Source of the DNA: Algiphilus sp022763315
Lineage (GTDB): Bacteria; Pseudomonadota; Gammaproteobacteria; Nevskiales; Nevskiaceae
Direction: 5' to 3' (one strand)
Assembly (NCBI RefSeq): GCF_965249985.1
Contig: NZ_OZ252280.1
DNA length: 64,000 bases
The position numbers were made by a program, and so were the translations under genes. The notes under the pieces are model-generated. The model did no database searches. It worked only from the letters and a program-made list of their open reading frames with translations, and was not told the origin of the DNA. Positions 52,802-60,417 of this stretch are shown piece after piece. The first letter of the stretch is position 1. The number at the start of each line of letters is the position of its first letter.

Positions 52802-54342
52802 CAGCTAGTTACTCCGGAGTTCTCTGTAATAGCTGTATGTGCTCGTTTGAATAACGGATGATATCGCTGCCATATTTGTTTTACTTCTACATCGCTAATC
52901 GTAGCCAACCTATCGTGGACAAAGCTGTGTAAATTTGACACTGAATGCATCCACTCATCAGAGCCAAGAGCCTTCCGAACCACCTTTAGATCATCATAGC
53001 TTTTATTTGGGTCAAGACACCCAATTACTTCTTGTAGTTTCCGCTTTAGCGGCGCATCTGGCCACATGTTGATACCTTTTCGCCTCACATCTTCGGCGAT
53101 AGGAATTCTTAATTCAACAAGGTAAGAATCACAGGTTACTTCGAGAAAAACTCGAGTTAGTATCGCCGCTATTCGCTCTGCACTTTTGACTTGAAGCTTT
53201 CGCGCCTCATGATAGAGGCTATTTATTGAAGGGTCCTTGACATGAAAGGTTTCCTCATACCCAACTAGCGCAAGTGTCTTCCTATCTTCCCACCTGAGGC
53301 GAGGCCTCTTCCTTTTGGTTTCTTTATCATCGTATTGTTTTTGTGACCTATCACCAGTCTCTTTCGTATTCTCTGCCTTCGAACTGCCTTGATGCCCAGT
53401 ACTCTGAGAACTGCTTTCAGGTTTGCTGGTTTCATTCCGTGGTTGTGGGGCGGCCTGACTGCTACCAGTCATTTTTACTGACATACTTAGAAACTTAGAA
53501 ATGAAAGCCTCCCTGTCAGATAAAGAATGGACCGTTGCAGTTTTAAATTCTTCGGAGGACATACTCGTTAACATTTCATTCAGAAGACGGCACCCTGCAC
53601 GTTCGTCGCCATTTTCAAAATTCACCAACCCTTCATTATTCTTAAACAATACGCCCAAGATATCCTTCATCGCTTTAGCGCCAAATACCCTTTCAGCGGC
53701 TGTAGTTTTGTCTCTAATCCCCTCATAGATGTCATCTATTTCATATCCTGCATCCGCCAGCGTATTAATAGCAATTCGCCAGCGGCGATAGCGACCTCTC
53801 CTCTCCGAAAATCTGGCGGTAGCTCCAGCATCCCACTTCTCCAAACCCACTCCATCAAGATCTGTGCTATGTTTTATTTCTACCCATTCGAGTGCTATAT
53901 CTCTGTCAGGAAGAACAACACACGGAACCTCTTCAAGAAGCCTTCTGTCCGTATTTTTCGATAACTCGGAGAACTTCTTATATAGGTTGGGATAGTCATT
54001 CTGTATTAATGCAGGATTATTAAGAAGCTTTAAACAAGATACTCTACGGTTTCCTTCCATCACGACATAAAAATCGTCGTCTGCTTCATCAGCCTCCAAT
54101 GGCTCATCATTCTGTATAATGAGAAGTCTCTCACCAGGCGCGAGCCTGCCTTTCTCCACAATATGTTTTGCTAAATTAAGTATTTTCCGACCTTCACCTT
54201 GCTGCTTCAACAAAGCCATTATTGCCGACCTCTGATTATCGACAATATCAATTCGGAAATTTTCTTCGTCAAGTAGAAGCCTTGTTATAGGTATATCGAC
54301 TTCCATTGGTTCGTAAGGGACGCCATCGCCGTGATCTGACAT
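52801..54342 (-). CDS. ParB/sulfiredoxin-fold protein (integron cassette 3, gene 1)
   Basis: 513 aa, behind AAGGAG. The N-terminal part (about 12-130) has a ParB/Srx layout: IPITRLLLDEENFRI, then DFYVVMEGNRRVSCLKLL with the phosphate-binding GNRR at 97-100. A middle helical region is followed by a low-complexity Ser/Gln/Lys linker (about 295-350) and a C-terminal helical domain ending in SNLHSFVHDR. ParB/Srx domains can be CTPases, DNA binders or nucleases; which one applies is not decidable here. Paired with an adenine methylase in one cassette, a possible defence module. Confidence 0.7.
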   Translation of the reverse strand: MSDHGDGVPYEPMEVDIPITRLLLDEENFRIDIVDNQRSAIMALLKQQGEGRKILNLAKHIVEKGRLAPGERLLIIQNDEPLEADEADDDFYVVMEGNRRVSCLKLLNNPALIQNDYPNLYKKFSELSKNTDRRLLEEVPCVVLPDRDIALEWVEIKHSTDLDGVGLEKWDAGATARFSERRGRYRRWRIAINTLADAGYEIDDIYEGIRDKTTAAERVFGAKAMKDILGVLFKNNEGLVNFENGDERAGCRLLNEMLTSMSSEEFKTATVHSLSDREAFISKFLSMSVKMTGSSQAAPQPRNETSKPESSSQSTGHQGSSKAENTKETGDRSQKQYDDKETKRKRPRLRWEDRKTLALVGYEETFHVKDPSINSLYHEARKLQVKSAERIAAILTRVFLEVTCDSYLVELRIPIAEDVRRKGINMWPDAPLKRKLQEVIGCLDPNKSYDDLKVVRKALGSDEWMHSVSNLHSFVHDRLATISDVEVKQIWQRYHPLFKRAHTAITENSGVTS

Positions 54343-54384
54343 TGAACTTTTACTCCTTGAAAACGAATGCTCTATTCTTCGCCC

Positions 54385-54483
54385 ACATAACGCCCACGTT
54401 GAGGTGCGTTTGAGGCGGCGCCTGCCTTTGCGGCAGCAAAGGTCGGCGACGGGTCAAACGTCACCTCCAACGATTTGTTAGGT
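54385..54483 (-). repeat. attC site of cassette 2
   Basis: 99 bp. On the minus strand it begins ACCTAAC (perfect RYYYAAC, containing the cassette gene's TAA stop) and ends GTTATGT. Inner arms GAGGTGACGTTTGA and TCAAACGCACCTC pair with unpaired bases, as in folded single-strand attC. The flanking GGCACCTAAC is the exact complement of the start of cassette 2 (GTTAGGTGCC). Confidence 0.85.
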
Positions 54484-55161
54484 GCCGCTTGCACCAGACA
54501 ACCTTGGATCTTTGTTCTGCTCAAGCATTCTTGACAGAACAATGTCCGCTCCAAAAACCATTGATATAGCACCTTGAAGATCATTGAGCACGTCTTCGTT
54601 TAAGAAATCCCCCTGTCCGGGATTGTGAACGAGTTCATGCCTAAGCATAAGTATACGCCGCAGTTGCTCCAGATTTCCGGCATCAAATGACGCCTCCGTT
54701 TCAGATTGATCCTTGATGCGCACCTGAAGACTGAGAACCTGCCGCCATAGACCGCCCTTCAGGAATAAAGAAAACGTTTTTTCTATTTTCTCAACGCTCT
54801 GGAATGACATGTCGTTCACTACAACCTCTAGAGGGTGAACATTGTGGCGGTAGACTTCGATCAGATCAGTTATGTCGTACTTGTTTTGGTGCAGCTTCTT
54901 TAAATGAGGCTCAAAGAACTCTGGATCACAGTATTTAAAAAGAAAATCCAGAATTTCTCTGAAGTACACCTCAATGGCCGTTACAGAAGTGATCACTACA
55001 GAACGGGCTATTAAAGCCACATGATCAGAGCGTTCCCTCCCTTCAACAACGGCCCACCCGGCTTGAAAACACTGATGGGCTGACTCAAAGAAGTTTTTGA
55101 ATGGACGAGCCTCTCGACTCTCACGGTTGGAACGCCCTTTAAGAATTTTCTCTATGTCCAC
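54478..55161 (-). CDS. Cassette 2 protein, possible HEPN-type
   Basis: 227 aa from a GTG at 55161 with GGGGAGG at ideal spacing; an in-frame GTG at 55188 lies in the attC core. All-helical appearance: SVVITSVTAIEVYFREILDFLFKYC and then RRILMLRHELVHNPGQGDFL. The R-x3-H form in a helix resembles the HEPN RNase motif (R-x4-6-H) and RiboL-PSP-HEPN proteins, but spacing is not exact. Cassette cargo of toxin or defence type is plausible. Unassigned otherwise. Confidence 0.55.
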   Translation of the reverse strand: MDIEKILKGRSNRESREARPFKNFFESAHQCFQAGWAVVEGRERSDHVALIARSVVITSVTAIEVYFREILDFLFKYCDPEFFEPHLKKLHQNKYDITDLIEVYRHNVHPLEVVVNDMSFQSVEKIEKTFSLFLKGGLWRQVLSLQVRIKDQSETEASFDAGNLEQLRRILMLRHELVHNPGQGDFLNEDVLNDLQGAISMVFGADIVLSRMLEQNKDPRLSGASGT

Positions 55162-55179
55162 GCACGACCTCCCCAAGGC

Positions 55180-55278
55180 ACCTAACACCTGAGTTCACCG
55201 GCATTTGAGGCGATGCCTGTTTTTGCGGGAGCAAAAATGGCCAGCGGGTCAAATGTCCGGTGCAACGATTTGTTATGT
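55180..55278 (-). repeat. attC site of cassette 1
   Basis: 99 bp. Minus strand begins ACATAAC and ends with the perfect core GTTAGGT. Arms TTGCACCGGACATTTGA and TCAAATGCCGGTGAA pair with two extrahelical bases. The flanking GTGATACATAAC is an exact complement of the start of cassette 1 (GTTATGTATCAC at the attI junction). Confidence 0.85.
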
Positions 55279-55279
55279 A

Positions 55280-56257
55280 TCACCGCACCCGAGCTCTGGG
55301 CTGGGGATCTAGCGCAATGCCGCGACCCTCTTGAACGTGCGCAACCGGGACCCTCGTTTGAACCTTCAGGTTCGTAATCCCATCTTCGAAGCCACCAAGC
55401 GCATAACGACCGCATTCGCTTGTTTGGCCGAAATTGGAGCTTGATGCGGTCGGTGCACAGATTAATCGTGGTGTCAGTACCCATGGGCTGAGAAACGGGC
55501 ATACATCCGGACCGTCTGGCCTTGGGTAGTAGGTGACTTGCACATGCCAATCATGCCTTCGAGGGTCGAGTTGCACACCAATGCAGTCTGAGCCGACGGT
55601 CACGGTTTCAGTTGCTCTTTGGCGAATTGCATCGCGTAGGTAGACCTCGACATCATCATGCGTCATCCCCTCAGTTTGGCCAAGAGCTCCAATACGCTCG
55701 TTGATTGATGCTCCAGGATTGCCTAGCGACTCTGCCCACAAGCCGTTTGGGTTCTCCCGCAAGAACTTGCCCACTCGGCTGGAACTCATCCTTAGCTTAA
55801 AGTAACGCATACCGTTTGGTTCAGGTGCTTCCCTCCGCAGTTCCCAAGCAAACGGGCGATATTGCCGACCTAGGTGCCAACCAACAATTGTGACCTTCAA
55901 ATCGTGCACGCGGGAACGCCGATCTGAATTAAGGCACCCGTTCAAATTAATCTTCAGCTCGTCAATAACCGTATGTATTGGTCGACCGAGATATGCACTG
56001 CCTGGCCTTATCAACGCGAGGTCAAGTTCTTCATGGGCAAGGCAATTTGCAATATTGCAGTCCATCCATTGGCGGTCGGCCGATGCGACTCCCGTATAGG
56101 CAATGGAAACAAGCGCGTTACTTGTTCTCGCTATGACAACCTTGTTCGATTCTTCGTCAACTACTTGGAACAAGCCGCCCGGCCATTCACAAGAAATCTG
56201 CCGATCCACAATCTGCGAGATTCGCCCTCCCCAGATAGTGTTAATTATCGCGGTCAT
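55280..56257 (-). CDS. Cassette 1 protein, unknown
   Basis: 325 aa. No family recognised with confidence. The N-terminal part (IINTIWGGRISQIVDRQ, VVIARTSNALVSIAYTGVASADRQWMDCNIANCL) has a flavour of Ntn-hydrolase/proteasome-like folds with a conserved AYTG...W segment, but the catalytic residue is not evident. No signal peptide or TM. The start lacks a strong Shine-Dalgarno site, and the TGA stop abuts the attC inverse core, as expected of a cassette ORF. Confidence 0.6.
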   Translation of the reverse strand: MTAIINTIWGGRISQIVDRQISCEWPGGLFQVVDEESNKVVIARTSNALVSIAYTGVASADRQWMDCNIANCLAHEELDLALIRPGSAYLGRPIHTVIDELKINLNGCLNSDRRSRVHDLKVTIVGWHLGRQYRPFAWELRREAPEPNGMRYFKLRMSSSRVGKFLRENPNGLWAESLGNPGASINERIGALGQTEGMTHDDVEVYLRDAIRQRATETVTVGSDCIGVQLDPRRHDWHVQVTYYPRPDGPDVCPFLSPWVLTPRLICAPTASSSNFGQTSECGRYALGGFEDGITNLKVQTRVPVAHVQEGRGIALDPQPRARVR

Positions 56258-56284
56258 GACCGATGGCTAAACGCTCAAAGTGAT

Positions 56285-56291
56285 ACATAAC
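56285..56291 (-). other. attI/cassette 1 core recombination site
   Basis: GTTATGT on the minus strand. Cassette 1 starts after the G at 56291. The 56292-56457 stretch between this site and the LexA box should contain attI and the cassette promoter; I cannot define integrase-binding repeats in it. Confidence 0.65.
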
Positions 56292-56457
56292 AGTGATTGG
56301 ATCGCATGCTGCATGATTGCATCATGTTGCGCGCTTCATATCTCCGGTGGACCGCTGACCATAAGCTAGGCATTTCTCTCGTTGCTTCAGGCATTTAGCG
56401 CACCTCTGTCTGCTACCGAACGTATTCGTTTGACTGCAGCATTTTGCTCATGAATCA

Positions 56458-56477
56458 TACTGTACACCTATACAGTT
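56458..56477 (+). promoter_or_regulatory. LexA (SOS) box in front of intI
   Basis: TACTGTACACCTATACAGTT contains the perfect CTGT-N8-ACAG palindrome (56460-56475) and lies 15 bp before the integrase start. SOS control of intI through LexA is established for class 1 and Vibrio integrons. Confidence 0.85.
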
Positions 56478-56809
56478 GTCGTGAGATCCGCCATGGATGG
56501 ACAGAGCCGGCGCCCTCGGTTGAGAGAGCAGCTTCGAGGGGTGATGCGGACCCAGCGTTACAGCTTGCGCACAGAGAAGACCTACTGGTACTGGATTCGC
56601 TACTTCATTCGCTTCCACGGGATGCGGCATCCGTCGGAGATGGGCGAAGAGGAAGTGCGTGTGTTTCTGACCTGGCTGGCGACCAAGCGCAACGTCGCGG
56701 CAGCCACGCAGAACCAAGCCTTGAACGCCCTGGTATTTCTCTACGGAAAGGTGCTGGGTAAAGCATTGGGCAACATCAACGGCGCGGTGCGAGCAAAGGA
56801 CAAGTATTT

Positions 56810-56828
56810 GGGGACAGGCCACGGTTTC
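56810..56828 (+). repeat. Right copy of inverted repeat flanking the integron
   Basis: GGGGACAGGCCACGGTTTC, inverted relative to 51742-51760 with one difference. It sits exactly at the truncation point of intI. Confidence 0.5.
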
Positions 56829-56831
56829 TGG

Positions 56832-56859
56832 ATGTCCGCTATATCCTGGAAGCGGACAT
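56832..56859. terminator. Hairpin between intI remnant and Sir2 gene
   Basis: ATGTCCGCT, 10-nt loop, AGCGGACAT: perfect 9-bp stem between converging frames; no T-tract. Confidence 0.4.
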
Positions 56860-56886
56860 AACGTGCCTCGCGTTCGGCGAACAAGT

Positions 56887-57657
56887 TCATTTCAGTGCCT
56901 CGCAAATTCGCGGCAACACATCAATCCCCCGCAACCGAATCGGGTGCTTGGCAAAGGCCGAGACTTCGCTCTCACTGGGATTGATCTCCAGCGTGGGAAT
57001 CCCGCTGTTGGCGGCGTGAATCATCGGCGCGGCAATGTAGGGAAATCCGGCGGTGGTGCCGATGCTCATGACGAAGTCCGGGCCTTGGGCCATGGTGTGT
57101 TCCAGGCGGGCGACGGCATCCTCGGGTAGCCATTCGTCGAACAGGGTGACCCTGGGGCGGACGATGGCTTTGCAGGCTTCGCACTTGGGCGGGATTTCCT
57201 CCAAGTGGGAGAAGTCCGCCACCCACTCCTCTGCCCCACAGTCGGTGCAGAACAGGGTGTGGATGTTGCCGTGGATTTCGATGACGTCGGTGCTGCCCGC
57301 GTCTCGATGGAAGCCGTCAACATTCTGGGTGAGGACGGTGAAGCGCTCGAAGTGCTTTTCCATGTCCGCCAGCGCTTTGTGGCCGGCGTTGTGGCCAGCG
57401 CCGCGCGCGGTGGATTCGAGCTGGTAGAGGTACTTCCAGGTGATGTCCGGCCGCTGGCGGAACATGCCGCCGGACAGACATTCCTCGATGGGAAAGCCTT
57501 CTTCGGTGAGGTCGCGGTCGTAGAGGCCGCCTACACCGCGGTAGGTGGGCAGGCCGGAGTCGGCGGAGATGCCGGCGCCGGTGATGACCAGCACGCGCTG
57601 TGCTTGTTTCAGGTCCGCGATGGCGGCCTCCAGGCTGGCCTTGTTCTCCCCGTCCAT
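56887..57657 (-). CDS. Sir2-family NAD-dependent protein deacylase
   Basis: 256 aa. VLVITGAGISADSGLPTYRG (NAD site), LTQNVDGFHRDAGS, the catalytic His in EIHGNIHTLFCTDCG, and a Zn site of four Cys (CTDC and CEAC). GTTAGFPYIAAPMIHAA and LEINPSES complete the fold. Sirtuin deacetylating or desuccinylating lysines in the cytosol. Ends 25 bp from the integrase remnant. Confidence 0.92.
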   Translation of the reverse strand: MDGENKASLEAAIADLKQAQRVLVITGAGISADSGLPTYRGVGGLYDRDLTEEGFPIEECLSGGMFRQRPDITWKYLYQLESTARGAGHNAGHKALADMEKHFERFTVLTQNVDGFHRDAGSTDVIEIHGNIHTLFCTDCGAEEWVADFSHLEEIPPKCEACKAIVRPRVTLFDEWLPEDAVARLEHTMAQGPDFVMSIGTTAGFPYIAAPMIHAANSGIPTLEINPSESEVSAFAKHPIRLRGIDVLPRICEALK

Positions 57658-57854
57658 TGCTTCACCTTAGCCAATTGTTTTGTGCGCTACTCTGCAGTAG
57701 TTGTGCAGACCGCACAATATGGCTTGCCTGCGGCGCATTGAACGGTTTGAATGCGCTGCTATTCCACGCGTTTGGGTGCGCTTTCTCATGCGTGTGCTTA
57801 CGATAAGGACGCCCGGGTGCAAGGCCACACCGGGGGCATGGAGGACGACGCAGC

Positions 57855-58565
57855 GTGACGCAACCTGAGCCGTCGCATCGGCTGTTTCTGCAATGGATGC
57901 TGTTCGCGGGGCTGGTGAGCTTCGCGGTGTGGATTGCCTGGGCGCAGGGTTTTCTGGCGCCGGTCTTCCAGCAGGACCCCACCCATCTCTCCAAGGTGAT
58001 CGTGGCGCTCTTCCTGGGCGCGACCGGGCACTGCGCGCTGCGCGCCTGGTTTCTGTCGCAGCAGTTGAACGAGATGCGCGCCATCCGGCTGACGGGCGAA
58101 TGGGAAGGGCCGGCTTCGGCGCATGAACGCGCGCCCTCCCTGCCCGCTGGCTATTTCCACGCGCTGGTGCAGAAGTACGGGCAGTCCGATGCGCGGCATC
58201 AGGATTACCAGCTGGAGAACGCGCAGCTGACGCAGGTGCTGGCCGAACAGGCGCGCGGGCCGCATGAGACCGGCTGGTTTGTGACCGGGATGCTCACCAA
58301 GCTGGGCTTGATCGGCACCGTCATCGGCTTTGTGCTGATGCTGGGCTCGGTGTCCGGCATGGAGTCCTTTGATGTGGACAACGTGCAGCAGGTGCTACAG
58401 GACATGACCGTGGGCATGGGCGTGGCCCTGAACACCACGCTGGTGGGCCTGCTGGGCAGCATGCTGCTGGGTTTTCAGTACCTGATGCTGGATCGCGCCG
58501 CGGATCGGCTGGTGGCCGATGCCGTGCATTACGCCGAAGTGCATCTGCTGGAAGGCGTGGCATAG
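57855..58565 (+). CDS. MotA/TolQ/ExbB-like proton channel protein
   Basis: 236 aa, GTG start with GGAGG upstream. One N-terminal TM pair region (LQWMLFAGLVSFAVWIAWAQGFL, VIVALFLGATGHCALRAWFL), a cytosolic coiled stretch, then the MotA/ExbB core TKLGLIGTVIGFVLMLGSVSG and MTVGMGVALNTTLVGLLGSMLLGFQYLML. First of four same-strand genes with junctions of 0 to 7 bp. The partner is the TM protein encoded next. Confidence 0.8.
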   Translation: MTQPEPSHRLFLQWMLFAGLVSFAVWIAWAQGFLAPVFQQDPTHLSKVIVALFLGATGHCALRAWFLSQQLNEMRAIRLTGEWEGPASAHERAPSLPAGYFHALVQKYGQSDARHQDYQLENAQLTQVLAEQARGPHETGWFVTGMLTKLGLIGTVIGFVLMLGSVSGMESFDVDNVQQVLQDMTVGMGVALNTTLVGLLGSMLLGFQYLMLDRAADRLVADAVHYAEVHLLEGVA

Positions 58566-59174
58566 ATGGCGATGTTCCGCCAGCGGCGGTCCACCGAGCA
58601 GGACCCGTTCACCGATCTGCTGTTCAACTCGCTACTGGCCTTCACCTTCCTGTTTCTGGTGGCGATCATGTTTCTGAACCCGCCGGCCAAGCAGGGCATC
58701 ATCGACCCCAAAGCCGAGGTCATCATCACCATGCAGTGGCCGGACAATACCGACGATGACATCGACCTGTGGGTGGAAGACCCCAAGGGCCGTATCGTCT
58801 GGTTCAAGAACACCGAGGCCGGACTGATGCATCTGGACCGCGATGACCGCGGCATGGCCAACGACATGATCCTGGTGGACGGCGAGAAGATCGCCAATCC
58901 GCTGAATCAGGAGGTGGTCACCATCCGTGGTACCTCGCCTGGCGAGTACGTGGTGAACACGCACTACTTCTATGCCGCCAGCGATCTGCCGGTGGATGTG
59001 GAGGTGAAGGTGGTGCGCGTGAACCCGAAACTGGAAGTCATCTACTACGGCACCCTGCAGCTGCCGCACGTGGGCAACGAGCGAACCGCGGTGCGCTTCA
59101 CGGTGACCCGCGACGGCAGCATCATCAACGTCAACCGCCGTTACAAATCCCTGGCGCCCGTCGAAGCCCTATGA
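58566..59174 (+). CDS. MotB/ExbD-like single-TM protein with periplasmic beta domain
   Basis: 202 aa. DPFTDLLFNSLLAFTFLFLVAIMFL is an ExbD/MotB-type helix with an Asp at its cytosolic end. The periplasmic part is not OmpA-like: it starts IITMQWPDNTDDDIDLWVEDPKGRIVWF, resembling the DUF2135/YfaP kind of beta-sandwich with an acidic, possibly Ca-binding loop, and ends FTVTRDGSIINVNRRYKSLAP. It follows the MotA-like gene with no gap. Confidence 0.7.
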   Translation: MAMFRQRRSTEQDPFTDLLFNSLLAFTFLFLVAIMFLNPPAKQGIIDPKAEVIITMQWPDNTDDDIDLWVEDPKGRIVWFKNTEAGLMHLDRDDRGMANDMILVDGEKIANPLNQEVVTIRGTSPGEYVVNTHYFYAASDLPVDVEVKVVRVNPKLEVIYYGTLQLPHVGNERTAVRFTVTRDGSIINVNRRYKSLAPVEAL

Positions 59175-59181
59175 GGACCGC

Positions 59182-59700
59182 ATGAACGAAGCAGTGATCG
59201 GACTGGCTCTGGCCTACAGCGCGGTGATGGCCATCCTGGCCGGGCTGGTGATCTTCAGCCACTGGGCGCTGTGGATTCGCGCCGGCTGCGTGCTGATGGT
59301 GACGGGGCTGTACTTCGTGACCTACAGCAGCCTCACCGGCATGCTCGGCTGGCCGACCCAGCACCCGTTGCCGGAGCGCTTCATCCTGCTGGCCTCCAGC
59401 ATCAACGAGCCAGACAAGCGCGAGGGCACCGCGGGCAGCATCCACATCTGGGCCACTTCGCTGGAAGGCGACCGCCCCGCCCTGCGCCCTCGGGCCTACG
59501 CCCTGCCCTATGACGCGGTCATCCACAACACCCTGGCCGAGGCGGACAAACGCCGGCGCGACGGCAATGTGCAGATCGGCTTGGCGACCACCTTCGATGG
59601 CGAACGCGACGAGCGCCCCACCGACCAGACGCATATGGCCACGCCGGACCAGCGCATCACGGTCGAGGATCTGCCCGACCCGCGGCTACCGGAGAAGTAG
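59182..59700 (+). CDS. Membrane-anchored protein of unknown function in the stator-like operon
   Basis: 172 aa. Two TM segments (VIGLALAYSAVMAILAGLVIF, LWIRAGCVLMVTGLYFVTYSSL) then a soluble domain of about 110 residues (FILLASSINEPDKREGTAGSIHIWATSLEGDRPALRPRAYALPY). Not recognised. 7 bp after the ExbD-like gene and 3 bp before the lipoprotein gene. Confidence 0.65.
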   Translation: MNEAVIGLALAYSAVMAILAGLVIFSHWALWIRAGCVLMVTGLYFVTYSSLTGMLGWPTQHPLPERFILLASSINEPDKREGTAGSIHIWATSLEGDRPALRPRAYALPYDAVIHNTLAEADKRRRDGNVQIGLATTFDGERDERPTDQTHMATPDQRITVEDLPDPRLPEK

Positions 59701-59703
59701 CGC

Positions 59704-60393
59704 ATGCGCACCCTGCTCTGGCTGGGCCTGGCCGTCCTGCTGGCCGCCTGCAACGAAGCCCCGCAAGGCTATTTCCCGCTCAATGAGGGCCTGTCCTGGA
59801 CCTACCGCGTGACCACCGAACGTGATGGCCAGCGTAGCAGCACGCTGTTTCGTATCCGCAATGTGGAGCGCACGCGCGAGGATGGCGTGACCCGCGCGGT
59901 TCGCCGCACCGACTCCGGCACGGACTACATCATTGCCGAGGACAACAGTGGCATCTATCGCATCGCCAAGCGCCTGGTAGTGCAGCTGGAGCCGGTCCCG
60001 GACCCGCATCCCCGCTACGTGCTGCGCCAGCCGATTCAGCCGGGCACGGCCTGGACGCTGAAAAGCCATCCCTATGTGCTGCAACGCATGTACGAGGCCG
60101 AGGATGTGCTGCGCCGGACGATGACGGTGGAGATGGCCTACGAGATCGAGGACACGGCGACCAGCGTGCAGGTGCCGGCCGGCCGTTTCGACAACTGCGT
60201 GCTGGTGGTGGGCCGCGGCACCTTGCCAATCTACACCGATGCCGTCGACGGGTGGACCGATGTGCCGATCATCTCGCGCGAGTGGTATGCCCCTGGCGTG
60301 GGGCTCGTGAAGCTGGAGCGCAGCGAGCCGCTGCGGACGCATTCCTTCACGGGCGGCACGCGCACCTTCGAGCTGACGCAGTTCTCGCGCTAG
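59704..60393 (+). CDS. Lipoprotein of unknown function, last gene of the stator-like operon
   Basis: 229 aa. Lipobox LLAAC with Cys16, so a lipid-anchored envelope protein. The mature part begins APQGYFPLNEGLSWTYRVTTE, a pattern common in beta-rich lipoproteins of unknown role. It converges on the hmuV gene with a 24-bp gap. Confidence 0.72.
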   Translation: MRTLLWLGLAVLLAACNEAPQGYFPLNEGLSWTYRVTTERDGQRSSTLFRIRNVERTREDGVTRAVRRTDSGTDYIIAEDNSGIYRIAKRLVVQLEPVPDPHPRYVLRQPIQPGTAWTLKSHPYVLQRMYEAEDVLRRTMTVEMAYEIEDTATSVQVPAGRFDNCVLVVGRGTLPIYTDAVDGWTDVPIISREWYAPGVGLVKLERSEPLRTHSFTGGTRTFELTQFSR

Positions 60394-60417
60394 CGTCGGG
60401 CCGCGCCCGCGTGCCGC

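Larger units (their letters stand above)
51854..56861. mobile_element. Degraded chromosomal integron with three gene cassettes
   Basis: Truncated intI on the plus strand at the right, attI-side core GTTATGT at 56285-56291, then cassettes on the minus strand: cassette 1 (55186-56290), cassette 2 (54391-55185) and cassette 3 (51860-54390), separated by two 99-bp attC sites and ended by a 71-bp site. Genes read away from intI, as in all integrons. Cassettes are visibly more AT-rich than the host DNA. Confidence 0.82.
56493..56861 (+). pseudogene. intI: Integron integrase IntI, C-terminally truncated
   Basis: 122 codons against about 320-340 in intact IntI. The N-terminal SAM-like core-binding domain is complete (LREQLRGVMRTQRYSLRTEKTY, IRFHGMRHPSEMGEEEVRVFLTWLA, AATQNQALNALVFLYGKVLGK, VRAKDK). 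Similarity stops at about 56806, right where an inverted-repeat motif begins, and the frame ends in unrelated residues. The catalytic Arg/His/Arg/Tyr residues and the integron-specific I2 helix are absent, so it cannot recombine DNA. Confidence 0.88.

Noticed and set aside
56856..56862. ACATAAC next to the hairpin after intI, a possible extra attC
   Set aside because: The surrounding inverted repeat is only 9 bp with a 10-nt loop and lacks a second core; better read as a simple hairpin.
57701..57717. TTGTGC-N5-GCACAA palindrome between sir2 and the stator-like operon as an operator
   Set aside because: Short 6-bp arms, single copy, and no regulator gene nearby; too weak to list as a site.
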